64,000 nucleotides of DNA from the NCBI RefSeq assembly GCF_026213295.1, contig NC_079413.1, positions 17,060,026-17,124,025 of the forward strand, given 5' to 3'. Shown here piece after piece: positions 23,649-35,500 of this stretch (its first letter is position 1; every line of letters starts with the position of its first letter). A program made the translations under genes and the position numbers. The notes beneath the pieces are model-generated. The model did no database searches. It had not been told where the DNA came from and saw only the letters and a program-made list of their open reading frames with translations. Origin of the DNA: Gadus chalcogrammus. Its lineage: Eukaryota; Chordata; Actinopteri; Gadiformes; Gadidae.

Positions 23649-23730
23649 GTCAGAAGTGGGATTCGAACCCACGCCTCCAGAGGAGACTGCGACCTGAACT
23701 CAGCGCCTTAGACCGCTCGGCCATCCTGAC
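23649..23730 (-). tRNA. tRNA-Leu(CAG), A31 class
   Basis: Only C31A (A31-G41 mismatch). Confidence 0.8.
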
Positions 23731-24063
23731 GTATTTCAACTGACCCTTCGAATCAATGAAAACAAAACGCCATCTTTTGTTACTGCTCTCGTATGTTCAA
23801 ATGTCCGTAAAACATGGACCGATAATAAACCCCAGCAACCATGCGCTGTAACCTTACCATAGTTACATGGATTACACTACTTACATAAACTAATGCACAG
23901 ACACACAGATTGAGACAGAATGACACCCCTCTCATTACCCATTTCCTCTACCCCACCGTAGCCAGCCAGTCACTTTGAGTTTCAATCTCCTTACCTTTTC
24001 CAAATGTTCTCCATTTTACAAAGTTTGAACAGATAATCACAATAAACGAGATCCAAATGTAAT

Positions 24064-24145
24064 GTCAGACGTGGGATTCGAACCCACGCCTCCAGAGGAG
24101 ACTGCGACCTGAACGCAGCGCCTTAGACCGCTCGGCCATCCTGAC
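24064..24145 (-). tRNA. tRNA-Leu(CAG), one acceptor mismatch
   Basis: Only U76G, opposite A7. Confidence 0.85.
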
Positions 24146-24491
24146 CTTTTTCATCAGACCCTTCGAATCAATCAACACAAAACGCCATCATGGTTACTGC
24201 TCTTGTATGTTCAAATGTCCGTAAAACAAGGACCGATAATAAACCCCAGCTACCATGCGCTGTAACGTTACCATAGTTACATGGATTACACTACTTACAT
24301 AAACTAATGCACCGACACGGACGTGCAAACACACAGATTGAGACAGAAAGACAGCCCTCTCATTTCCCCTTTCTACTACCCCAAAGTAGCCAGCCAGTCA
24401 CTTTGAGTTTAAACCTCCTTGCCTTTTCCAAATGTTCTCCATATAACAAAGTTTGAACAGATAATCACAATCAACGAGATCCAAATGTAAT

Positions 24492-24573
24492 GTCAAAAGT
24501 GGGATTCGAACCAACGCCTCCAGGGGAGACTGCGACCTGAATGCAGCGCCTTAGACCACTCGGCCATCCTGTC
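24492..24573 (-). tRNA. tRNA-Leu(CAG)-like, G61U class
   Basis: C16U, U50C, G61U and U2A, plus C78U and G32A (unpairs C40). Confidence 0.6.
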
Positions 24574-24914
24574 GTAATTCAACATTACCCTTCGAATCAA
24601 TAAACACAACACACCATCAAGGTTACTGCTCTCGTATGATCAAATGTCCATACAACATGGACCGATAATAAACCCCAGCTACCATGCGCTGTAACGTTAC
24701 CATAGTTACATGGGTTACACTACTTACATAAACTAATGCACACGCACAACAATTGAGACGGAATGACACGCAGACACCCATCTCATTAACCATTTCCACT
24801 ACCCAACATTAGCCAGCGAGTCACTTTGAGTTTAAAACTCCTTACCTTTTCCAAATTTTCTCCATATTACTAAGTTTGAACAGATAATCACAAACAACGA
24901 GATCCATATGTCAT

Positions 24915-24996
24915 GTCAGAAGTGGGATTCGGAAACACACCTCCAGAGGAGACTGCGACCTGAACGCAGCGCCTTAGACCGCTCGGCCATCCTGCC
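24915..24996 (-). tRNA. tRNA-Leu(CAG)-like, broken T arm
   Basis: C58U, G62U, G63U, U65C and U2G. Confidence 0.55.
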
Positions 24997-25328
24997 GTAT
25001 TGCATCACACTATTCGAATCAATCAACACAAAACGCCATCATGGTTACTGCTCTTGTATGTTCAAATGTCCGTAAAACAAGGACCGATAATAAACCCCAG
25101 CTACCATGCGCTGTAACCTTACCATAGTTACATGGATTACACTACTTACATAAACTAATGCACAGACACACAGATTGAGACAGAATGACACCCCTCTCAT
25201 TACCCATTTCCTCTACCCCACCGTAGCCAGCCAGTCACTTTGAGTTTCAATCTCCTTACCTTTTCCAAATGTTCTCCATTTTACAAAGTTTGAACAGATA
25301 ATCAAAATAAACGAGATCCAAATGTAAT

Positions 25329-25410
25329 GTCAGAAGTGGGATTCGAACACACGCCTCCAGAGGAGACTGCGACCTGAACGCAGCACCTTAGACCGCTCGG
25401 CCATCCTGAC
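25329..25410 (-). tRNA. tRNA-Leu(CAG), one T-stem mismatch
   Basis: C26U and G62U. Confidence 0.75.
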
Positions 25411-25742
25411 CTTTTTCTTCAGACCCTTCGAATCAATCAACACAAAACGCCATCATGGTTACTGCTCTTGTATGTTCAAATGTCCGTAAAACAAGGACCG
25501 ATAATAAACCCCAGCTACCATGCGCTGTAACGTTACCATAGTTACATGGATTACACTACTTACATAAACTAATGCACAGACACACAGATTGAGACAGAAT
25601 GACACCCCTCTCATTACCCATTTCCTCTACCCCACCGTAGCCAGCCAGTCACTTTGAGTTTCAATCTCCTTGCCTTTTCCAAATGTTCTCCATATAACAA
25701 AGTTTGAACAGATAATCACAATCAACGAGATCCAAATGTAAT

Positions 25743-25823
25743 GTCAGAAGTGGGATTCGAACCCACGCCTCCAGAGGAGACTGGACCTGAACGCAGCGCC
25801 TTAGACCGCTCGGCCATCCTGAC
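25743..25823 (-). tRNA. tRNA-Leu(CAG)-like, 81 nt deletion class
   Basis: Base 41 deleted. First tRNA of the 2,105-bp five-tRNA block; its partner is at 27848. Confidence 0.65.
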
Positions 25824-26168
25824 GTTTTTCATTAGACCCTTCGAATCAATCAACACAAAACGCCATCATGGTTACTGCTCTCGTATGTTCAAATGTCCGT
25901 AAAACATGGACCGATAAAAAAACGCCAGCAACCATGCGCTGTAACCTTACCATAGTTACATGGATTACACTACTTACACAAACTAATGCACAGACACGGA
26001 CGTGCACACAAAGATTGAGACGGAAAGACACCCCTCTCATTACCCATTTCCACTACCCCACCGTAGCCAGCCAGTCACTTTGAGTTTAAATCTCCTTACC
26101 TTTTCCAAATTTTCTCCATATTACAAAGTTTGAACAGATAATCACAATCAACAAGATCAAGATGTATT

Positions 26169-26250
26169 GTCAGAAGTGGGATTCGAATCCACGCCTCCAG
26201 AGGAGACTGCGACCTGAACGCAGCGCCTTAGACCGCTCGGCCATCCTGAC
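26169..26250 (-). tRNA. tRNA-Leu(CAG), one T-stem mismatch
   Basis: Only G63A. The partner copy at 28274 has the same change. Confidence 0.8.
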
Positions 26251-26596
26251 CGATTTCATCAGACCCTTCGAATCAATCAACACAAAACGCCATCATGGTT
26301 ACTGCTCTTGTATGCTCAAATGTCCGTAAAACAAGGACCGATAATAAACCCCAGCTACCATGCGCTGTAACGTTACCATAGTTACATGGAATACACTACT
26401 TACATAAACTAATGCACCGTCACGGACGTGCAAACACACAGATTGAGACAGAAAGACAGCCCTCTCATTTCCCCTTTCTACTACCCCAAAGTAGCCAGCC
26501 AGTCACTTTGAGTTTAAACCTCCTTGCCTTTTCCAAATGTTCTCCATATTACAAAGTTTGAACAGATAATCACAATCAAAGAGATCCAAATGTAAT

Positions 26597-26678
26597 GTCA
26601 GAAGTGGGATTCGAACCCACGCCTCCAGAGGAGACTGCGACCTGAACTCAGCGCCTTAGACCGCTCGGCCATCCTGAC
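26597..26678 (-). tRNA. tRNA-Leu(CAG), A31 class
   Basis: Only C31A. The partner copy is at 28702. Confidence 0.8.
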
Positions 26679-27010
26679 GTTTTTCAACTGACCCTTCGAA
26701 TCAATGAAAACAAAACGCCATCTTGGTTACTGCTCTCGTATGTTCAAATGTCCGTAAAACATGGACCGATAATAAACCCCAGCAACCATGCGCTGTAACC
26801 TTACCATAGTTACATGGATTACACTACTTACATAAACTAATGCACAGACACACAGATTGAGACAGAATGACACCCCTCTCATTACCCATTTCCTCTACCC
26901 CACCGTAGCCAGCCAGTCACTTTGAGTTTCAATCTCCTTACCTTTTCCAAATGTTCTCCATTTTACAAAGTTTGAACAGATAATCACAATCAACGAGATC
27001 CAAATGTAAT

Positions 27011-27092
27011 GTCAGAAGTGGGATTCGAACCAATGCCTCCAGGGGAGACTGCGACCTGAACGCAGCGCCTTAGACCACTCGGCCATCCTGAC
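27011..27092 (-). tRNA. tRNA-Leu(CAG)-like, G61U class
   Basis: C16U, U50C, G59A and G61U leave two T-stem mismatches. The partner copy is at 29116. Confidence 0.65.
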
Positions 27093-27433
27093 GTAATGCA
27101 ACATTACCCTTCGAATCAATAAACACAACACACCATCATGGTTACTGCTCTCGTATGATCAAATGTCCATACAACAAGGACCGATAATAAACCCCAGCTA
27201 CCATGCGCTGTAACGTTACCATAGTTACATGGATTACACTACTTACATAAACTAATGCACACGCACAACAATTGAGACAGAATGACACGCAGACACCCAT
27301 CTCATTAACCATTTCCACTACCCAACATTAGCCAGCGAGTCACTTTGAGTTTAAAACTCCTTACCTTTTCCAAATTTTCTCCATATTACTAAGTTTGAAC
27401 AGATAATCACAAACAACGAGATCCATATGTCTT

Positions 27434-27515
27434 GTCAGAAGTGGGATTCGGACACACGCCTCCAGAGGAGACTGCGACCTGAACGCAGCGCCTTAGACCG
27501 CTCGGCCATCCTGAC
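27434..27515 (-). tRNA. tRNA-Leu(CAG)-like, T-arm mutant
   Basis: G62U and U65C. The partner copy is at 29539. Confidence 0.65.
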
Positions 27516-27847
27516 GTATTGCATCAGACTCTTCGAATCAATCAACACAAAACGCCATCATGGTTACTGCTCTTGTATGTTCAAATGTCCGTAAAACAAG
27601 GACCGATAATAAACCCCAGCTACCATGCGCTGTAACCTTACCATAGTTACATGGATTACACTACTTACATAAACTAATGCACAGACACACAGATTGAGAC
27701 AGAATGACACCCCTCTCATTACCCATTTCCTCTACCCCACCGTAGCCAGCCAGTCACTTTGAGTTTCAATCTCCTTGCCTTTTCCAAATGTTCTCCATAT
27801 AACAAAGTTTGAACAGATAATCACAATCAACGAGATCCAAATGTAAT

Positions 27848-27928
27848 GTCAGAAGTGGGATTCGAACCCACGCCTCCAGAGGAGACTGGACCTGAACGCA
27901 GCGCCTTAGACCGCTCGGCCATCCTGAC
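27848..27928 (-). tRNA. tRNA-Leu(CAG)-like, 81 nt deletion class
   Basis: Base 41 deleted. First tRNA of the second 2,105-bp block. Confidence 0.65.
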
Positions 27929-28273
27929 GTTTTTCATTAGACCCTTCGAATCAATCAACACAAAACGCCATCATGGTTACTGCTCTCGTATGTTCAAATG
28001 TCCGTAAAACATGGACCGATAAAAAAACGCCAGCAACCATGCGCTGTAACCTTACCATAGTTACATGGATTACACTACTTACACAAACTAATGCACAGAC
28101 ACGGACGTGCACACAAAGATTGAGACGGAAAGACACCCCTCTCATTACCCATTTCCACTACCCCACCGTAGCCAGCCAGTCACTTTGAGTTTAAATCTCC
28201 TTACCTTTTCCAAATTTTCTCCATATTACAAAGTTTGAACAGATAATCACAATCAACAAGATCAAGATGTATT

Positions 28274-28355
28274 GTCAGAAGTGGGATTCGAATCCACGCC
28301 TCCAGAGGAGACTGCGACCTGAACGCAGCGCCTTAGACCGCTCGGCCATCCTGAC
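28274..28355 (-). tRNA. tRNA-Leu(CAG), one T-stem mismatch
   Basis: Only G63A. Confidence 0.8.
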
Positions 28356-28701
28356 CGATTTCATCAGACCCTTCGAATCAATCAACACAAAACGCCATCA
28401 TGGTTACTGCTCTTGTATGCTCAAATGTCCGTAAAACAAGGACCGATAATAAACCCCAGCTACCATGCGCTGTAACGTTACCATAGTTACATGGAATACA
28501 CTACTTACATAAACTAATGCACCGTCACGGACGTGCAAACACACAGATTGAGACAGAAAGACAGCCCTCTCATTTCCCCTTTCTACTACCCCAAAGTAGC
28601 CAGCCAGTCACTTTGAGTTTAAACCTCCTTGCCTTTTCCAAATGTTCTCCATATTACAAAGTTTGAACAGATAATCACAATCAAAGAGATCCAAATGTAA
28701 T

Positions 28702-28783
28702 GTCAGAAGTGGGATTCGAACCCACGCCTCCAGAGGAGACTGCGACCTGAACTCAGCGCCTTAGACCGCTCGGCCATCCTGAC
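28702..28783 (-). tRNA. tRNA-Leu(CAG), A31 class
   Basis: Only C31A. Confidence 0.8.
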
Positions 28784-29115
28784 GTTTTTCAACTGACCCT
28801 TCGAATCAATGAAAACAAAACGCCATCTTGGTTACTGCTCTCGTATGTTCAAATGTCCGTAAAACATGGACCGATAATAAACCCCAGCAACCATGCGCTG
28901 TAACCTTACCATAGTTACATGGATTACACTACTTACATAAACTAATGCACAGACACACAGATTGAGACAGAATGACACCCCTCTCATTACCCATTTCCTC
29001 TACCCCACCGTAGCCAGCCAGTCACTTTGAGTTTCAATCTCCTTACCTTTTCCAAATGTTCTCCATTTTACAAAGTTTGAACAGATAATCACAATCAACG
29101 AGATCCAAATGTAAT

Positions 29116-29197
29116 GTCAGAAGTGGGATTCGAACCAATGCCTCCAGGGGAGACTGCGACCTGAACGCAGCGCCTTAGACCACTCGGCCATCCTGAC
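29116..29197 (-). tRNA. tRNA-Leu(CAG)-like, G61U class
   Basis: C16U, U50C, G59A and G61U. Confidence 0.65.
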
Positions 29198-29538
29198 GTA
29201 ATGCAACATTACCCTTCGAATCAATAAACACAACACACCATCATGGTTACTGCTCTCGTATGATCAAATGTCCATACAACAAGGACCGATAATAAACCCC
29301 AGCTACCATGCGCTGTAACGTTACCATAGTTACATGGATTACACTACTTACATAAACTAATGCACACGCACAACAATTGAGACAGAATGACACGCAGACA
29401 CCCATCTCATTAACCATTTCCACTACCCAACATTAGCCAGCGAGTCACTTTGAGTTTAAAACTCCTTACCTTTTCCAAATTTTCTCCATATTACTAAGTT
29501 TGAACAGATAATCACAAACAACGAGATCCATATGTCTT

Positions 29539-29620
29539 GTCAGAAGTGGGATTCGGACACACGCCTCCAGAGGAGACTGCGACCTGAACGCAGCGCCTTA
29601 GACCGCTCGGCCATCCTGAC
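29539..29620 (-). tRNA. tRNA-Leu(CAG)-like, T-arm mutant
   Basis: G62U and U65C. Confidence 0.65.
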
Positions 29621-29952
29621 GTATTGCATCAGACTCTTCGAATCAATCAACACAAAACGCCATCATGGTTACTGCTCTTGTATGTTCAAATGTCCGTAAA
29701 ACAAGGACCGATAATAAACCCCAGCTACCATGCGCTGTAACCTTACCATAGTTACATGGATTACACTACTTACATAAACTAATGCACAGACACACAGATT
29801 GAGACAGAATGACACCCCTCTCATTACCCATTTCCTCTACCCCACCGTAGCCAGCCAGTCACTTTGAGTTTCAATCTCCTTACCTTTTCCAAATGTTCTC
29901 CATATAACAAAGTTTGAACAGATAATCACAATCAACGAGATCCAAATGTAAT

Positions 29953-30034
29953 GTCAGAAGTGGGATTCGAACCAACGCCTCCAGGGGAGACTGCGACCTG
30001 AACGCAGCGCCTTAGACCACTCGGCCATCCTGAC
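29953..30034 (-). tRNA. tRNA-Leu(CAG), G61U class, acceptor intact
   Basis: C16U, U50C and G61U; one T-stem mismatch. Confidence 0.75.
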
Positions 30035-30375
30035 GTAATTCAACATTACCCTTCGAATCAATAAACACAACACACCATCATGGTTACTGCTCTCGTATGA
30101 TCAAATGTCCATACAACATGGACCGATAATAAACCCCAGCTACCATGCGCTGTAACGTTACCATAGTTACATGGGTTACACTACTTACATAAACTAATGC
30201 ACACGCACAACAATTGAGACAGAATGACACGCAGACACCCATCTCATTAACCATTTCCACTACCCAACATTAGCCAGCGAGTCACTTTGAGTTTAAAACT
30301 CCTTACCTTTTCCAAATTTTCTCCATATTACTAAGTTTGAACAGATAATCACAAACAACGAGATCCAAATGTAAT

Positions 30376-30457
30376 GTCAGAAGTGGGATTCGAACCCACA
30401 CCTCCAGAGGAGACTGCGACCTGAACTCAGCGCCTTAGACCGCTCGGCCATCCTGAC
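30376..30457 (-). tRNA. tRNA-Leu(CAG), A31 class
   Basis: C31A and C58U. Confidence 0.75.
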
Positions 30458-30803
30458 GTTTTTCAACTGACCCTTCGAATCAATGAAAACAAAACGCCAT
30501 CTTGGTTACTGCTCTCGTATGTTCAAATGTCCGTAAAACATGGACCGATAATAAACCCCAGCAACCATGCGCTGTAACGTTACCATAGTTACATGGGTTA
30601 CACTACTTGCATAAACTAATGCACCGACACGGACGTGCAAACACACAGATTGAGACAGAAAGACAGCCCTCTCATTTCCCCTTTCTACTACCCCAAAGTA
30701 GCCAGCCAGTCACTTTGAGTTTAAACCTCCTTGCCTTTTCCAAATGTTCTCCATATAACAAAGTTTGAACAGATAATCACAATCAACGAGATCCAAATGT
30801 AAT

Positions 30804-30885
30804 GTCAGAAGTGGGATTCGAACCAACACCTCCAGGGGACACTGCGACCTGAACGCAGCTCCTTAGACCGCTCGGCCATCCTGAC
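30804..30885 (-). tRNA. tRNA-Leu(CAG)-like, G61U class, degraded
   Basis: C26A, C46G, U50C, C58U and G61U; the variable-arm stem is weakened. Confidence 0.6.
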
Positions 30886-31086
30886 GTTTTTAATCAGACA
30901 CTTCGAATCAATCAATTGTGCAAACACACAAATTGAGACAGAAAGACAGCCATCTCATTTCCCCTTTCTACTACCCCAACGTAGCCAGCCAGTCACTTTG
31001 AGTTTAAATATCCTTACCTTTTCCAAATGTTCTCCATATTAAAAAGGTTGAACAGATAATCACAATCAACGAGATCCAAATGTAAT

Positions 31087-31168
31087 GTCAGCAGTGGGAT
31101 TCGAACCCACGCCTCCAGAGGAGACTGCGACCTGAACACACCGCCTTAGACCGCTCGGCCATCCTGAA
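31087..31168 (-). tRNA. tRNA-Leu(CAG)-like, fused to a half copy
   Basis: G1U, C28G, C31U and U77G. It abuts the half copy at 31167-31231. Confidence 0.6.
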
Positions 31169-31231
31169 CCCACGCCTCCAGAGGAGACTGCGACCTGAAC
31201 GCAGCGCCTTAGACCGCTCGGCCATCCAGAC
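31167..31231 (-). pseudogene. tRNA-Leu half copy
   Basis: 5' portion only, with A4U, joined without spacer to the copy at 31087. Confidence 0.8.
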
Positions 31232-31576
31232 GTTTTTCATCAGACCCTTCGAATCAATCAACACAAAACGCCATCATGTTTACTGCTCTCGTATGTTCAA
31301 ATGTCCGTAAAACATGGACCGATAAAAAAACGCCAGCAACCATGCGCTGTAACCTTACCATAGTTACATGGATTACACTACTTACACAAACTAATGCACT
31401 GACACGGACGTGCACACAAAGATTGAGACGGAAAGACACCCCTCTCATTACCCATTTCCACTACCCCACCGTAGCCAGCCAGTCACTTTGAGTTTAAATC
31501 TCCTTCCCTTTTCCAAATTTTCTCCATATTACAAAGTTTGAACAGATAATCACAATCAACAAGATCAAGATGTATT

Positions 31577-31658
31577 GTCAGAAGTGGGAATCGAACCCAC
31601 GCCTCCAGAGGAGACTGCGACCTGAACGCAGCGCCTTAGACCGCTCTGCCATCCTGAC
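31577..31658 (-). tRNA. tRNA-Leu(CAG)-like, D-stem and T-loop changes
   Basis: C12A unpairs G24 and alters the A box; A69U alters the B box. Confidence 0.7.
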
Positions 31659-32004
31659 CGTTTTCATCAGACCCTTCGAATCAATCAACACAAAACGCCA
31701 TCATAGTTACTGCTCTTGTATGTTCAAATGTCCGTAAAACAAGGACCGATAATAAACCCCAGCTACCATGCGCTGTAACGTTACCATAGTTACATGGATT
31801 ACACTACTTACATAAACTAATGCACCGACACGGACGTGCAAACACACAGATTGAGACAGAAAGACAGCCCTCTCATTTCCCCTTTCTACTACCCCAAACT
31901 AGCCAGCCAGTCACTTTGAGTTTAAACCTCCTTGCCTTTTCCAAATGTTCTCCATATTACAAAGTTTGAACAGATAATCACAATCAAAGAGATCCAAATG
32001 TAAT

Positions 32005-32086
32005 GTCAGAAGTGGGATTCGAACCTACGCCTCCAGAGGAGACTGCGACCTGAACTCAGCGCCTTAGAGCGCTCGGCCATCCTGAC
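32005..32086 (-). tRNA. tRNA-Leu(CAG)-like, A31 class
   Basis: G18C in the conserved D-loop GG, C31A, and G61A (T-stem mismatch). Confidence 0.65.
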
Positions 32087-32430
32087 GTTTTTCAACTGAC
32101 CCTTCGAATCAATGAAAACAAAACGCCATCTTGGTTACTGCTCTCGTATGTTCAAATGTCCGTAAAACATGGACCGATAATAAACCCCAGCAACCATGCG
32201 CTGTAACCTTACCATAGTTACATGGATTACACTACTTACATAAACTAATGCACAGACACGGACGTGCACACAAAGATTGAGCCGGAAAGACACCCCTCTC
32301 ATTACCCATTTCCACTACCCCACCGTAGCCAGCCAGTCACTTTGAGTTTAAATATCCTTACCTTTTCCAAATGTTCTCCATATTACAAAGTTTGAACAGA
32401 TAATCACAATCAACAAGATCAAAATTTAGT

Positions 32431-32512
32431 GTCAGAAGTGGGATTCGAACTCACGCCTCCAGGGGAGACTGCGACCTGAACGCAGCGCCTTAGACCGCTC
32501 GGCCATCCTGAC
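32431..32512 (-). tRNA. tRNA-Leu(CAG), last copy of the array
   Basis: U50C and G62A (one T-stem mismatch). The satellite starts within about 10 bp of its 5' end, so it has almost no native upstream flank. Confidence 0.8.
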
Positions 32513-32513
32513 C

Positions 32514-35500
32514 ATTTTCATAACTTGTTTTTCACCTTACATTGTTGATTTCGCTCAAAACGAATGTATTCCACTTCCAAATGGTTTAGTATGGCCCAAT
32601 AACCCTTTGGTAAGATTAGTAACACGTTTGCATCTAAATTGATAGAGATATCAACATTTCTTGTTTTTATGCCTGCAAAATGCTTTTCAGAGCGCTAGAA
32701 TCACTTTTCGACCAACAACGTGTTTTTGACCTTACATTGTGGATTTCGCTCAAAACTAATGTATTCCACTTCCAAATGGTTTAGTATGGCCCAATAACCC
32801 TTTGGTAAGCTTAGTAAAAACATTTGAATTGAAAATGACAGATATCAACATTTCTTGTTTTCATGCCTGCAAAATGCTTTTCAGAACGCTAGAATCACTT
32901 TTCGACCAACAACGTGTTTTTGACCTTACATTGTTGATTTCGCTCAAAACGAATGTATTCCACTTCCAAATGGTTTAGAATGGCCCAATAACCCTTTGGT
33001 AAGCTTAGTAACACGTTTGAATCGAAATTGACAGATATCAACATTTCTTGTTTTTATGCCTGCAAAATGCTTTTCAGAGCGCTAGAATCACTTTTCAAAC
33101 AACAATGTGTTTTTCACCTTACATTGTTGATTTCGCTCAAAAATAATGTATTCCACTTTCAAATGGTTTTAGTATGGCCCAATAACCCTTTGGTAAGCTT
33201 AGTAACACGTTTGCATCTAAATTGATAGAGATATCAACATTTCTTGTTTTTATGCCTGCAAAATGCTTTTCAGAGCGCTAGAATCACTTTTCGACCAACA
33301 ACGTGTTTTTGACCTTACATTGTGGATTTCGCTCAAAACTAATGTATTCCACTTCCAAATGGTTTAGTATGGCCCAATAACCCTTTGGTAAGCTTAGTAA
33401 CACGTTTGAATTGAAAATGACAGATATATCTACGTTTCTTGTTTTTATGCCTGCAAAATGCGTTTCAGAGCGCTAGAATCACTTTTCGACCAACAACGTG
33501 ATTTTGACCTTACATTCTTGATTTCGCTCAAAACGAATGTATTCCACTTCCAAATGGTTTAGTATGCCCCCAATAACCCCTTTGGTAAGCTTAGTAAAAA
33601 CATTTGAATTGAAAATGACAGATATCAACATTTCTTGTTTTCATGCCTGCAAAATGCTTTTCAGAACGCTAGAATCACTTTTCGACCAACAACGTGTTTT
33701 TGACCTTACATTGTTGATTTCGCTCAAAACGAATGTATTCCACTTCCAAATGGTTTAGAATGGCCCAATAACCCTTTGGTAAGATTAGTAACACGTTTGA
33801 ATCTAAATTGATAGAGATATCAACATTTCTTGTTTTTATGCCTGCAAAAGGCTTTTCAGAGCGCTAGAATCACATTTCGACCAACAACGTGTTTTTGACC
33901 TTAAATTGTTGATTTCGCTCAAAACGAATGTATTCCACTTCCAAATGGTTTAGTATGGCCCAATAACCCTTTGGTAAGCTTAGTAACACGTTTGAATTGA
34001 AAATGACAGAGATATCTACATTTCTTGTTTTTATGCCTGCAAAATGCGTTTCAGAGCGCTAGAATCACTTTTCGACCAACAACGTGTTTTTGACCTTACA
34101 TTGTTGATTTCGCTCAAAACTAATGTATTCCACTTCCAAATGGTTTAGTATGGCCCAATAACCCTTTGGTAAGCTTAGTAAAAACATTTGAATTGAAAAT
34201 GACAGATATCAACATTTCTTGTTTTCATGCCTGCAAAATGCTTTTCAGAGCGCTAGAATCACTTTTCGACCAACAACGTGTTTTTGACCTTACATTGTTG
34301 ATTTCGCTCAAAACTAATGTATTCCACTTCCAAATGGTTTAGTATGGCCCAATAACCCTTTGGTAAGCTTAGTAACACGTTTGAATTTAAATTGACAGAC
34401 ATATCTACATTTCTTGTTTTTATGCCTGCAAAATGCTTTTCAGAGCGCTAGAATCACTTTTCAACCAACAATGTGTTTTTCACCTTACATTGTTGATTTC
34501 GCTCAAAACGAATCTATTCCACTTCCAAATGGTTTAGTATGGCCCAATAACCCTTTGGTAAGCTTAGTAACACGTTTGAATTGAAATTGACAGATATCAA
34601 CATTTCTTGTTTTTATGCCTGCAAAATGCTTTTCAGAGCGCTAGAATCACTTTTCGACCAACAACGTGTTTTTGACCTTACATTGTTGATTTCGCTCAAA
34701 ACTAATGTATTCCACTTCCAAATGGTTTAGTATGGCCCAATAACCCTTTGGTAAGCTTAGTAACACGTTTGAATTGAAAATGACAGAGATATCTACATTT
34801 CTTGTTTTAATGCCTGCAAAATGCGTTTCAGAGCGCTAGAATCACTTTTCGACCAACAACGTGTTTTTGACCTTACATTGTTGATTTCGCTCAAAACTAA
34901 TGTATTCCACTTCCAAATGGTTTAGTATGGCCCAATAACCCTTTGGTAAGCTTAGTAACACGTTTGAATTGAAATTGACAGAGATATCTACATTTCTTGT
35001 TTTTATGCCTGCAAAATGCTTTTCAGAGCGCTAGAATCACTTTTCAACCAACAATGTGTTTTTCACCTTACATTGTTGATTTCGCTCAAAACGAATGTAT
35101 TCCACTTCCAAATGGTTTAGTATGGCCCAATAACCCTTTGGTAAGCTTAGTGACACGTTTGAATTGAAATTGACAGATATCAACATTTCTTGTTTTTATG
35201 CCTGCAAAATGCTTTTCAGAACGCTAGGATCACTTTTCGACCAACAACGTGTTTTTGACCTTACATTGTTGATTTCGCTCAAAACTAATGTATTCCACTT
35301 CCAAATGGTTTAGTATGGCCCAATAACCCTTTGGTAAGCTTAGTAACACGTTTGAATTGAAAATGACAGAGATATCTACATTTCTTGTTTTAATGCCTGC
35401 AAAATGCGTTTCAGAGCGCTAGAATCACTTTTCGACCAACAACGTGTTTTTGACCTTACATTGTGGATTTCGCTCAAAACTAATGTATTCCACTTCCAAA

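Larger units (their letters stand above)
2094..32513 (-). repeat. tRNA-Leu tandem array, - oriented part
   Basis: About 30.4 kb of units, mostly 415-430 bp with shorter variants of about 290-375 bp, holding 73 tRNA-like copies on the - strand. The 82-nt consensus folds as class II tRNA-Leu: acceptor 1-7/76-82, D stem 10-12/24-26, anticodon stem 28-32/40-44 with CAG at 35-37, variable arm 45-58, T stem 59-63/71-75. Mutations fall into recurrent classes shared by non-adjacent units: C31A; U62+C65; U61+C50+U16; one base lost at 41; C79; U26. Spacers alternate between several subtypes. Known tRNA biology assigns promoter function to the internal A and B boxes. The array ends abruptly at about 32,520, where satellite DNA begins. 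Confidence 0.95.

Noticed and set aside
864..31491. Recurring 64- and 71-codon frames in the array spacers (for example 3743-3958, 25868-26083)
   Set aside because: They recur because the spacer recurs, occur on both strands of the same DNA, and are destroyed in sibling units by single changes. No codon-level conservation is visible.
1..32513. CRISPR-like array of repeats and spacers
   Set aside because: The repeated 82-mer folds as a tRNA, spacers are homologous to each other and about 345 bp long, and the DNA is eukaryotic.
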